From an uncultured Prevotella sp. (GTDB taxonomy: Bacteria > Bacteroidota > Bacteroidia > Bacteroidales > Bacteroidaceae), in assembly GCA_946999045.1 (NCBI GenBank), contig CAMQBR010000054.1, forward strand, positions 1 through 13,385: a stretch of 13,385 nucleotides of DNA, written 5' to 3'. Position 1 is the stretch's first letter, and every line of letters starts with the position of its first letter. This document shows positions 7,361 through 13,385 of this stretch, one piece after another. The notes beneath the pieces are model-generated. The model saw only the letters and a list, made by a program, of their open reading frames with translations, had not been told where the DNA came from and did no database searches. The position numbers and the translations under genes are program-made.

Positions 7361-8818
7361 CTATTTAACAGGAATTTCCTCTAAAACTTGCTTTAACAAG
7401 TTCCAGAAAGGTGTAATGGTAGAGATAAGACAACGTTCTGTAGTAGTATGCGGACTGCGAATGGTTGGACCAAATGATACAACATCCAGATGAGGATATT
7501 TACCTAAAATAATAGAGCACTCCAAACCTGCATGGTCTACTTGTACAATACCCTCTTCCTTGTTTTGTTCTTTGTATACTTTCATCAGTAACTTCAGCAA
7601 TTCGCTGTTAGGATTAGGATTCCAACCACCATAACTTCCGCTGAACTCTACCTTCATATCTACCATATTGAAACAGCTTTGCAACATCTCACCAATGTAT
7701 CTCTTCATGGCTTCACTTGATGAACGAGCCAAAATCTTAAATTCTGCCTTACCTGCTTCTATGTCAATAATAGCAAGATTAGATGACGTTTCCACTACAT
7801 CAGGCAAAGAAGGTATCATCCTCACTACCCCATTGTGACAAGCATAGATAGCGGCTATCAACTTATCTTGTATCTTTTTGGGTATAGCAGTTACAGGAGT
7901 TACCACCTCTTCGACTACAAATTCAATACCCCTCTCTATGCCTTTGTATTCTGCAATAAACTCTTCTTTCCACTCAGCTACCATTTCTTTTACAGCTTCT
8001 ACTTTTTCTTTAGACAATATAATAACCACTTCTGCCTTAAACGGAATAGCATTGCGCATATTTCCACCATGCCATGAAACCAAGCGTGCATCGGCTTTGC
8101 GAATAGCTTCGTGTACAAATCTCACCATTAGTTTGTTGGCATTGCCTCTGCCTTCGTGTATTTCCAAGCCTGAGTGTCCGCCACGAAGCCCTGATAAGAC
8201 TATTTTCAGAGCTACATCCTTTGTATCTATAGCCTCCTCTTTGTAGTCTAATTGTGCAGTAATATCTATGCCGCCAGCACTACCAATCACAAATTTGCCC
8301 CATGTTTCAGAATCCAAGTTCAGGAGAATGTCTCCATTGAGTTCTCCCTCTGGCAAATCATTTGCGCCATACATACCAGTTTCCTCATCAGCTGTAATCA
8401 GCCCTTCAATAGGTCCGTGCTTCAAATCTTTAGCTTCCATAACTGCCATAATAGCAGCAACACCAATACCATCGTCAGCTCCTAATGTAGTATCTTTGGC
8501 TTTTACCCATTCTCCGTCAATCCAAGTTTGTATGGCATCGGTCTCAAAGTTGTGCTTGCTATCGGGCGACTTCTGTGGCACCATGTCCATATGTGCCTGC
8601 AAAATCACAGCTTTTCTATTTTCCATACCTGGTGTAGCTGCTTTCTTCATCACTACATTGTTACCTTTGTCAATGTAAGCCTCTACCCCCACATACTTGG
8701 CAAAGTCAAGTAAAAACTGTTGAACTTTCTCCAAATGTCCAGAAGGACGAGGAACTTGTGTCAGCGCATAAAAGTTACGCCACACGCACATAGGTTTTAG
8801 ATCTTTAATTTTACACAT
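7361..8818 (-). CDS. pepD: Aminoacyl-histidine dipeptidase PepD (M20 family)
   Basis: 485-residue cytoplasmic zinc dipeptidase of the PepD type, releasing histidine from Xaa-His dipeptides such as carnosine. Seen motifs: the N-terminal LKPMCVWRNFYALTQVPRPS block, H76 and D78 in LQAHMDMVPQ, bridging D115 in TLGADDGIG, catalytic E145-E146 in TADEETGMYG, D169 in LLNLDSE, the GGHSGLEIHEGRGNAN lid motif, and C-terminal H457 in RSPHTTTER. The length equals that of E. coli PepD. The ATG at 8818 lies about 30 nt behind a good promoter; the ribosome site is A-rich and weak. The gene stands alone, with a 283-bp gap that includes a MITE-like element upstream and 318 bp downstream. With the M20 dipeptidase at 182-1537 it points to peptide use as a nutrient source. 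Confidence 0.95.
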   Translation of the reverse strand: MCKIKDLKPMCVWRNFYALTQVPRPSGHLEKVQQFLLDFAKYVGVEAYIDKGNNVVMKKAATPGMENRKAVILQAHMDMVPQKSPDSKHNFETDAIQTWIDGEWVKAKDTTLGADDGIGVAAIMAVMEAKDLKHGPIEGLITADEETGMYGANDLPEGELNGDILLNLDSETWGKFVIGSAGGIDITAQLDYKEEAIDTKDVALKIVLSGLRGGHSGLEIHEGRGNANKLMVRFVHEAIRKADARLVSWHGGNMRNAIPFKAEVVIILSKEKVEAVKEMVAEWKEEFIAEYKGIERGIEFVVEEVVTPVTAIPKKIQDKLIAAIYACHNGVVRMIPSLPDVVETSSNLAIIDIEAGKAEFKILARSSSEAMKRYIGEMLQSCFNMVDMKVEFSGSYGGWNPNPNSELLKLLMKVYKEQNKEEGIVQVDHAGLECSIILGKYPHLDVVSFGPTIRSPHTTTERCLISTITPFWNLLKQVLEEIPVK

Positions 8819-8849
8819 AGTATTTTATTTTAGCAAAGTTCAAGTCTTA

Positions 8850-8880
8850 CAAACATATTGATTTTATGTTCTCCCCCAAA
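8850..8880 (-). promoter_or_regulatory. Promoter of pepD, TTTG-N19-TATGTTTG
   Basis: Leftward, a TTTG at 8880-8877 is followed after 19 nt by TATGTTTG at 8857-8850, an exact fit to the Bacteroidetes -33/-7 consensus. The predicted transcript starts about 25 nt before the pepD ATG. The promoter lies 24 bp outside the nearby MITE-like element, so the insertion left it intact. Confidence 0.75.
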
Positions 8881-8904
8881 AATGAATAATAGGTTAGTAC
8901 ATTA

Positions 8905-9100
8905 GACTGATTCTATAAATTAGCTTTGTTACATTTTTGACTTAAATTTTAAACCAAAAACAGGGTAAACCGAATACAAATCAAACTTGTTTGAATTGTT
9001 GAGACGCAGCCTGTTTTCTATAAAAGAAGCCAAAAGATAACAAAACGCATTTCATAAAATTTAATTACTAAATATATAATGGTAATTTATAGAACCAGCC
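8905..9100. mobile_element. MITE-like element, 196 bp, copy 1
   Basis: Terminal inverted repeats: GACTGATTCTATAAATTA at 8905-8922 and TAATTTATAGAACCAGCC at 9083-9100, pairing at 16 of 18 positions. Both ends are flanked by the direct repeat ATTA (8901-8904, 9101-9104), a likely target duplication. No ORF is carried, so it would need a transposase in trans. About 75 bp in the middle, absent from the second copy at 10578-10697, form concentric palindromes: AAAACAGG/CCTGTTTT (8957-8964, 9010-9017) around TCAAAC-TT-GTTTGA (8981-8994). The right end touches the stop codon of the flippase-like gene. I cannot name the parent insertion-sequence family. Confidence 0.75.
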
Positions 9101-9101
9101 A

Positions 9102-10151
9102 TTAGTAATTATCAGGTAAATAAATCTTACCCAACTTTACCCTTTTTAGTTTTTTATGGGTAAACGATAACGCAATCCATGCGTACACGCCCAATACTGC
9201 TACCAATAAAGTTTGTACAGAATGTACTATCAACACGAAGTACAGCGCATCATTATCAGCTACACCATACAATATTAACATTGTTTTTACGGCAAAATGC
9301 CAAGGTCCAGCTCCGTTTGGGGTTGGAACTATCACTGCAATAGAACCAACTATAAAAGTTACAATGGCACATGACAAACCTAAATGAGCGGTGGCGTCAA
9401 AGCAAAAGAACGTGAGGTAATAATGCAGAAAATAGCACATCCATATTGCCAATGTGTAAAATACAAACAAAGGGGCATTGTGTACATACCGTAAGGATTC
9501 CACTCCTTTACCTATATCGCAGATGGTACTCTTTACCTTATTATATATAGCCAATCGCTTTATCAGGAAAAACAATAGCAACAGCACGGCTATACCACAA
9601 ACTGCAGTTACGATATACCCCATTGTAGAGAACTTGCTTAGTATGGCATCTATGCTGGTTCCTGTGTGGATAAAAAAGGTATCAAATATTTGTATCTGTG
9701 CTATCACGGTAATCACGGTGATAAGCATTATCAATAACGAATCGATAATTCGCTCGGTTACTACTGTTCCCAATGCCTTGGGAAATGAAACATTGTCAAA
9801 ACGATTCAACACACCACAGCGTACAAACTCACCTATTCGTGGAATAAGCAAGCTAACGGCATACGATAGTAATACAGAATGCACTCTCACTGATACACGT
9901 GACTTTTCGCCCATGGGCTTCAAGCTTTGTTTCCAGCGCCAGCCTCTAATGGCTTCTGCCAAAATACCAAGGGGAAACGACAGCCACATCCATATCCAAT
10001 TCATCTCGTTAAACATTACATGTTTCACAAGTTGAAAATCAAACCCACGGTACATCCAATACAATATAGCACTGCCAAGAAGTAATGACAGCACCACTTT
10101 TAGTATTTGTTGTACGGCTTGTTTCATTCTATTTTTTGCCTTGTTGCTCAT
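9102..10151 (-). CDS. Lysylphosphatidylglycerol synthase TM-region/UPF0104 family membrane protein
   Basis: 349-residue inner-membrane protein of the family related to the flippase part of MprF, without the aminoacyl-transferase domain; its cargo in Bacteroidetes is unknown. Hydrophobic segments lie near residues 17-33, 52-68, 93-105, 136-156, 178-197, 228-250, 258-276 and 303-330, with a basic tail (KKLKRVKLGK). Family motifs are visible: IPRIGEFVRCGVL (103-115), VVTERIIDSLL (130-140) and PTPNGAGPWHFAVKTM (276-291). The ATG at 10151 fits the promoter 37 nt upstream; M9 is an alternative start. It is divergent from the small-peptide unit at 10394. Its stop codon TAA lies inside the ATTA target repeat of a MITE-like element, which therefore inserted at the very end of the gene without changing the protein. 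Confidence 0.88.
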   Translation of the reverse strand: MSNKAKNRMKQAVQQILKVVLSLLLGSAILYWMYRGFDFQLVKHVMFNEMNWIWMWLSFPLGILAEAIRGWRWKQSLKPMGEKSRVSVRVHSVLLSYAVSLLIPRIGEFVRCGVLNRFDNVSFPKALGTVVTERIIDSLLIMLITVITVIAQIQIFDTFFIHTGTSIDAILSKFSTMGYIVTAVCGIAVLLLLFFLIKRLAIYNKVKSTICDIGKGVESLRYVHNAPLFVFYTLAIWMCYFLHYYLTFFCFDATAHLGLSCAIVTFIVGSIAVIVPTPNGAGPWHFAVKTMLILYGVADNDALYFVLIVHSVQTLLVAVLGVYAWIALSFTHKKLKRVKLGKIYLPDNY

Positions 10152-10187
10152 TTACTCGCACAATAAAAGCATTGCGTATATAGATTA

Positions 10188-10219
10188 CAAAATTACAGTA
10201 AAAAGGTTTGATAGCCAAA
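10188..10219 (-). promoter_or_regulatory. Promoter of the flippase-like gene, TTTG-N20-TAATTTTG
   Basis: Leftward, TTTG at 10219-10216 and TAATTTTG at 10195-10188 are separated by 20 nt, matching the Bacteroidetes consensus. The leader would be about 30 nt. It is back to back with the rightward promoter at 10310-10341, leaving about 90 bp between them for shared control. Confidence 0.7.
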
Positions 10220-10266
10220 TAATCATTACTTTTTGTTGATAAATAAATATAGGTTTCTTTGATGTG

Positions 10267-10357
10267 CGTCAATAAAACACTAGAAATAATTGGTTCTTTT
10301 ATAAAATTGTTTGCGCACACAACAAATAGTCCATATCTTTGCATCGTCAATAAAACA
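10267..10357. repeat. 13-bp direct repeat CGTCAATAAAACA at the small-peptide promoter
   Basis: CGTCAATAAAACA occurs at 10267-10279 and again at 10345-10357, each 3-5 nt behind a CTTTG. The second copy covers the predicted transcription start of the small-peptide unit. The first may be a duplicated, decayed promoter end or a regulator site. Confidence 0.55.
10310..10341 (+). promoter_or_regulatory. Promoter of the small-peptide unit, TTTG-N20-TATCTTTG
   Basis: TTTG at 10310-10313 and TATCTTTG at 10334-10341 are spaced by 20 nt, an exact consensus fit. Transcription would begin near 10348, giving a leader of about 45 nt before the ATG at 10394. Confidence 0.75.
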
Positions 10358-10393
10358 AAAGGATAACAATAAAAAAAAAGAAAGGTAAAAATT

Positions 10394-10483
10394 ATGTTAA
10401 CAGTGATGACTTTAGTTGTAATAGCTGCAACAGTTGCACAGGCTATTCATTTAGGAAGCAAGATTAACTTGAACAACAAGTAA
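10394..10483 (+). CDS. Small hydrophobic peptide, 29 residues, unknown function
   Basis: An ATG at 10394 opens a 29-codon frame ended by TAA. The peptide starts MLTVMTLVVIAATVAQAIHL, a probable single membrane helix (residues 1-20), and ends with a polar basic tail GSKINLNNK. AGAAAGG sits 8 nt before the ATG, an unusually good Shine-Dalgarno site for this window. A consensus promoter lies upstream (10310-10341) and a clear intrinsic terminator downstream (10533-10565), so the peptide would be the only product of a message of about 220 nt. I do not recognise it. It could be a small membrane regulator, a toxin-like peptide, or an ORF in a regulatory RNA. The context makes it much more than a random frame, but translation is inferred. 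Confidence 0.6.
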   Translation: MLTVMTLVVIAATVAQAIHLGSKINLNNK

Positions 10484-10532
10484 AAATCTTGTCTTCTACT
10501 TTTATCAGAATTTATTTTCAAATTATATATTT

Positions 10533-10565
10533 GGCTATATCAATTAAGATAGAGCCTTTTTTTTT
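10533..10565 (+). terminator. Intrinsic terminator of the small-peptide unit
   Basis: GGCTATATC (10533-10541) and GATAGAGCC (10548-10556) pair at 8 of 9 positions around the loop AATTAA, followed directly by nine T (10557-10565). It lies 50 bp past the stop of the small ORF. Confidence 0.85.
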
Positions 10566-10577
10566 CAAAATTCTTAA

Positions 10578-10697
10578 GACTGGTTCTATAATTTAGCTTC
10601 GGTACATTTTTAACCAGAAAGAAGCAAAAAAATAACAAAAATGTATTTCATAGAATTTACTCACAATATACAATGATAATTTATTATTGAACCAGCC
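10578..10697. mobile_element. MITE-like element, 120 bp, copy 2
   Basis: It starts GACTGGTTCTATAATTTAGC and ends with TTATTATTGAACCAGCC, inverted copies of each other with a few mismatches. It is related along its length to copy 1 (8905-9100): both share the left end through ACATTTTT, and an AAGAAGC, ATAACAAAA, TTTCATA, TTTA, ATATA series to the right end. It lacks the central 75 bp of copy 1. Flanks are TTAA on the left and TTAC on the right, so at most a 3-bp TTA duplication is kept. No coding capacity. Confidence 0.7.
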
Positions 10698-10760
10698 TTA
10701 CCTAACAAATAACCCTTATATGTTGTGCCATACATATAAGGGTTATTTGTTAGTGTAAGG
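10696..10760. repeat. Long perfect hairpin, 22-bp stem plus 6-bp extension
   Basis: The arms 10702-10723 and 10732-10753 (the latter begins ACATATAAGGGTTATTTG) are perfectly complementary, with an 8-nt loop TGTGCCAT. Outside them CCTTAC (10696-10701) pairs with GTAAGG (10755-10760) across a one-base bulge. No T run follows on either strand, so it is not an ordinary intrinsic terminator. The outer two bases coincide with the right end of the MITE-like copy 2. Possible roles: transcript-end stabilisation, a protein-binding cruciform, or part of a mobile element. Confidence 0.8.
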
Positions 10761-11000
10761 AATGGCTAATATCAATACTTACAAGCCAACGCAAAAAAAA
10801 TGTTTGCTTGAATAAATATTTTATATTGGCACTTAATAAAGAGCACTTAAAATTCTTTGCTATAACTTTAATATTCACGTAATCAATGTTTTATTTTATT
10901 TTTTATGCTGTATTCATAGCGGTCTATATCCAGCTTTTTGTAATTGTTGTGAAAACAGTGAAATAAAAAAAACAAAAAAAGGTTAGTTGTATTTTTTTAG
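10761..11000. other. AT-rich intergenic stretch upstream of kup
   Basis: No conventional gene, RNA gene or recognisable riboswitch was found. It contains one small hydrophobic frame at 10886-10966, listed separately, and runs of A and T before the kup promoter. Confidence 0.4.
10886..10966 (+). CDS. Possible 26-residue hydrophobic small ORF upstream of kup
   Basis: An ATG at 10886 opens 26 codons encoding MFYFIFYAVFIAVYIQLF and then VIVVKTVK, which would form one membrane helix with a basic end. There is no clear Shine-Dalgarno site and only a poor -7 match (TAACTTTA) upstream. T-rich DNA readily encodes Phe, Tyr, Ile and Val by chance, so this is a weak candidate. Its position 82 bp before a potassium transporter brings to mind small subunits such as KdpF, but that is only an analogy. 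Confidence 0.18.
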   Translation: MFYFIFYAVFIAVYIQLFVIVVKTVK

Positions 11001-11008
11001 TATATTTG
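11001..11008 (+). promoter_or_regulatory. Probable -7 element TATATTTG of kup
   Basis: TATATTTG fits TAnnTTTG and ends 40 nt before the kup ATG. No TTTG -33 box is at the expected distance; the upstream region is A/T runs. The predicted early leader contains ten consecutive T. Confidence 0.55.
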
Positions 11009-11048
11009 CAACGTTTTTTTTTTGAAGTAAAACTAACTCGTATTCTAT

Positions 11049-13025
11049 ATGGTGCATAATTCTGATTACAAACATGCAACACATGGCAGTTTGAGTTTCA
11101 TGGGTGTTGTTGTAACATTGGGTATTGTTTTTGGCGACATAGGTACTTCGCCACTATATGTAATGAAGGCCATACTTAAGGCTGGTAGTGCCATTAATGC
11201 CCAATACATAATAGGTGCTGTATCTTGTATTATTTGGACGCTGACACTTCAAACAACAGTAAAATATGTGCTTATTGCGCTTCGTGCCGATAATAATGGT
11301 GAAGGTGGCATCTTGGCTCTTTATGCGCTTATTAGGCGACATAGTCCAAAATGGCTTTACCTATTAGCTATCATAGGGGCAAGTACGTTGGTTGCTGACG
11401 GCGTTATCACACCGTCAATTACGGTGCTTTCAGCTATTGAGGGTTTAAAGGTTTACGAACCTAATACACCTACTGTGCCCATTTGTCTTTGTATTATTAC
11501 GGTGTTGTTTGTCATACAACAATTTGGTACAAATACCATTGGTCGTTTTTTTGGACCGCTCATGTTCGTATGGTTTGCCATGATGGGGGTGGTAGGCATT
11601 AGTCACATCGCTAACTTCCTGCCCATTCTCAAGGCATTCAATCCATATTATGCAATAGAGCTTTTAACACACAACCCTAAGTGGTTTCTCATTCTTGGTG
11701 CTGTTTTTCTCTGTACTACGGGTGCTGAGGCTCTTTATTCTGACCTTGGTCATTGTGGCGCACAAAATATACGTGTTAGTTGGGCGTTTGTCAAATTGAT
11801 GCTTATTCTCAACTATTTAGGACAAGGTGCATGGATTATTAGTCATGCAGGCAGTCTTGTTCCTGGTATCAACCCATTCTACGCAATCATGCCCCACAGC
11901 TTTCTGTTTTTTGGCATTGCTATGGCAACAATTGCCGCTGTCATTGCCAGCCAGGCTCTCATCAGTGGTTCATTCACTATTTTCAGTGAAGCAATGAATT
12001 TGAAGTTTTGGCCAAGACAGAAGATAAAATACACTACCGATGTTAAAGGTCAATTATATATTCCGTTTGTAAATACAGCTCTATATGTACTTTGCATTCT
12101 TGTTATTCTGTTTTTTCAAAACTCAGAAAACATGGAGGCCGCCTACGGTTTAGCCATTACTATAACAATGCTCATGACAACTTTCTTGCTTTTTACATAT
12201 TTACGTAAAAGTAGGGTCTCATCCTTATTTCTTCTGCCCTTTATCGTTTTTTTTGTAGGGATCGAAGGAATTTTCTTTATTGCTAACATGTTCAAATTTG
12301 TTCATGGAGGATGGGTAACAATGCTCATGGCTGGTGTCATGTTCTCTGTGATGTATGTATGGTACAATGCGTACCTTATTCGTGGACAACAGGTGGCCAT
12401 ATGCGATGTAAGAGAATGGTATGGCGTTATTTCTGATATTAAAAATGATACTTCTATTGCTAAGTTTACTACAAATATGGTATATCTTAGCGAGCTTTCT
12501 GGAACATACGAAATAGAGCATAAAATTCTATATTCTATCATCCACAAGCATCCCATTCGAGCCGATCACTATATATTATTGCACATCAATTATCAAGATG
12601 AACCTTCAACACTTGAATATGAGTTTACCACTCTCATACCTAATACGCTCTATCGCATCAATTTGAATTTGGGATTTCGCATACAACCTTTAGTAAACCT
12701 TTATTTTAGGCAAATTATAGAGGAGTTAGTGGCTCACAAAGAGTTTACACTCGATAACAGCTATCCATCGCTTAAGAAACATAACATTCCAGCCAATTTT
12801 ACCTTTGTTATCATTAATCGAATCTATGCAGCCCTCAATCACTTCTCTTCTAAAGAGCGTCTTATCATGGGGGTATATTCGCTCATTTCACATATAAAAT
12901 TAAGCATGGCACATGCATTAGGACTTGACACAAGTAATGTGTTCATTGAAAATGTACCATTGGTAGTGAAGCCTCATCATCAGCGTGTCATCAACCGAAT
13001 AGATAACAATGTTGACGTTGAATGA
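11049..13025 (+). CDS. kup: Potassium uptake transporter Kup (KUP/HAK/KT family)
   Basis: 658-residue inner-membrane potassium importer, probably a K+/H+ symporter as in other Kup proteins. About 12 hydrophobic segments lie within residues 15-445, followed by a soluble C-terminal domain (about 450-658). Signature motifs: GDIGTSPLYV (29-38) with the aspartate D30 matching the essential D23 of E. coli Kup, NGEGGILALYAL (83-94), VADGVITPSITVLSAIEGL (115-133), TGAEALYSDLGHCG (224-237) and SQALISGSFTIFSEAMNL (301-318). Length is typical (E. coli 622). The ATG at 11049 puts the first helix at the expected distance. It stands alone, has its own -7 element and is closed by a terminator. It is convergent with the partial gene at the right edge. 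Confidence 0.96.
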   Translation: MVHNSDYKHATHGSLSFMGVVVTLGIVFGDIGTSPLYVMKAILKAGSAINAQYIIGAVSCIIWTLTLQTTVKYVLIALRADNNGEGGILALYALIRRHSPKWLYLLAIIGASTLVADGVITPSITVLSAIEGLKVYEPNTPTVPICLCIITVLFVIQQFGTNTIGRFFGPLMFVWFAMMGVVGISHIANFLPILKAFNPYYAIELLTHNPKWFLILGAVFLCTTGAEALYSDLGHCGAQNIRVSWAFVKLMLILNYLGQGAWIISHAGSLVPGINPFYAIMPHSFLFFGIAMATIAAVIASQALISGSFTIFSEAMNLKFWPRQKIKYTTDVKGQLYIPFVNTALYVLCILVILFFQNSENMEAAYGLAITITMLMTTFLLFTYLRKSRVSSLFLLPFIVFFVGIEGIFFIANMFKFVHGGWVTMLMAGVMFSVMYVWYNAYLIRGQQVAICDVREWYGVISDIKNDTSIAKFTTNMVYLSELSGTYEIEHKILYSIIHKHPIRADHYILLHINYQDEPSTLEYEFTTLIPNTLYRINLNLGFRIQPLVNLYFRQIIEELVAHKEFTLDNSYPSLKKHNIPANFTFVIINRIYAALNHFSSKERLIMGVYSLISHIKLSMAHALGLDTSNVFIENVPLVVKPHHQRVINRIDNNVDVE

Positions 13026-13152
13026 TATAGGTAAAAAGATGTTGAATGAGAACGAAGAGTAAAAGTCTATCAACAAATAACAGAAGGAGAAAAACAGCCA
13101 ATCCTCTTTTATAACGGCACGTACATAGGAGTGGTAAGTTAGTAAATATAAG

Positions 13153-13205
13153 AGTAGGAGATAATCACCTGTGATGAGTGTTTACCTCCTACTTCTTTTT
13201 GATTT
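13153..13205 (+). terminator. Intrinsic terminator of kup
   Basis: AGTAGGAGATAATCAC (13153-13168) and GTGTTTACCTCCTACT (13178-13193) pair at 14 of 16 positions around a 9-nt loop, followed by TCTTTTTGATTTTT. On the opposite strand the T tract is poor, so it serves mainly the rightward transcript. Confidence 0.8.
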
Positions 13206-13230
13206 TTATAGATATCTTATGGCGAATGTA

Positions 13231-13385
13231 TTATCGTTTCAGATTTCCATTTTTCTCTACCTCTGTGGGTGGATAGTCGTGGTATATAGATGATAGATTT
13301 CTCCATTCCACAGTTACTGGCATATTTTCTTTCAGAATTAAATCCTCTTTTAGCTTATATGTGAAAGGATGCCCTGCTTTATCCT
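13231..13385 (-). CDS. Unrecognised protein, C-terminal 50 residues only (runs off the window)
   Basis: Leftward reading from the right edge gives an open frame of 50 codons closed by TAA at 13233-13231; the codon frame begins at 13383. Segments include DKAGHPFTYKLKEDLIL, KENMPVTVEWRNLSS and IYHDYPPTEVEKNGNLKR. It is polar, without a membrane segment, and its composition looks like a real protein rather than a chance frame; the other two leftward frames hit stops at once. I do not recognise the family. Convergent with kup. Confidence 0.55.
   Translation of the reverse strand, partial: DKAGHPFTYKLKEDLILKENMPVTVEWRNLSSIYHDYPPTEVEKNGNLKR

Noticed and set aside
6962..7384. Rightward open frame of 140 codons spanning the gap between the carboxyltransferase gene and pepD
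   Set aside because: Its only methionine lies antisense within the carboxyltransferase gene, its end is antisense to pepD, there is no ribosome site or promoter, and the protein composition follows AT-rich DNA. A decayed gene cannot be excluded.
10394..10483. Type I toxin-antitoxin pair based on the hydrophobic peptide
   Set aside because: No reverse-strand promoter matching TTTG and TAnnTTTG was found over or just after the ORF, so there is no visible antisense RNA gene.
10696..10760. Inverted repeats as an invertible (phase-variable) promoter
   Set aside because: Only 8 nt lie between the arms, too little to carry a promoter or to be inverted usefully.
10761..11048. c-di-AMP or other riboswitch upstream of kup
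   Set aside because: Such riboswitches are known before potassium transporters in other phyla, but this stretch is AT-rich without the needed conserved helices, and the -7 element at 11001 leaves only about 35 nt of leader.
182..13385. CRISPR array, tRNA or rRNA genes, phage or conjugative genes
   Set aside because: No regularly spaced repeats, no tRNA- or rRNA-like sequence and no phage, plasmid or transposase coding sequence could be seen.

Overview
The window looks like chromosomal DNA of an AT-rich Bacteroidales bacterium, most likely Prevotella or a close relative. The evidence is a set of upstream elements matching the Bacteroidetes promoter consensus TTTG-N19-21-TAnnTTTG, mostly weak Shine-Dalgarno sites, a long Bacteroidetes-type LptD, and a gene set (OadA/PycB-like carboxyltransferase, PepD, M20 dipeptidase) suited to peptide and amino-acid use. 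The genus is inferred from style only; there is no rRNA or other marker here.

Positions 1-10151 hold six leftward genes. In transcription order they are a lysylphosphatidylglycerol-synthase-type membrane protein (10151-9102), aminoacyl-histidine dipeptidase pepD (8818-7361), an OadA/PycB-type carboxyltransferase with a biotinyl-like C-terminal domain (7042-5267), a small HD-domain phosphohydrolase (5176-4640), the outer-membrane LPS-assembly protein lptD (4507-1682) and an M20 dipeptidase (1537-182). Gaps are 69 to about 320 bp, and several genes have their own promoter-like or terminator-like sites, so this looks like a row of mostly separate units rather than one operon. A strong leftward terminator lies at 8-75.

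Positions 10152-11048 are an 897-bp island without a conventional gene, and the most interesting part. A two-part rightward promoter (10310-10341), a Shine-Dalgarno-preceded 29-codon ORF for a small hydrophobic peptide (10394-10483) and an intrinsic terminator (10533-10565) form a compact transcription unit facing away from the flippase-like gene. It is followed by a 120-bp MITE-like element, a long hairpin touching that element, a second weaker small hydrophobic ORF, and the kup promoter. A related 196-bp MITE-like copy sits at 8905-9100, inserted exactly at the stop codon of the flippase-like gene.

Positions 11049-13025 encode the potassium transporter Kup on the + strand, ended by a terminator at 13153-13205. 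The last 155 bases hold the C-terminal 50 codons of an unrecognised leftward gene that runs off the window.

There is no shared pathway across the window. Two M20 metallopeptidases suggest peptide catabolism, the carboxyltransferase suggests C3/C4 acid metabolism, and LptD and Kup are envelope and ion housekeeping. The points most worth follow-up are the small-peptide unit, the MITE family, and the apparent loss of the biotin-accepting lysine in the carboxyltransferase.
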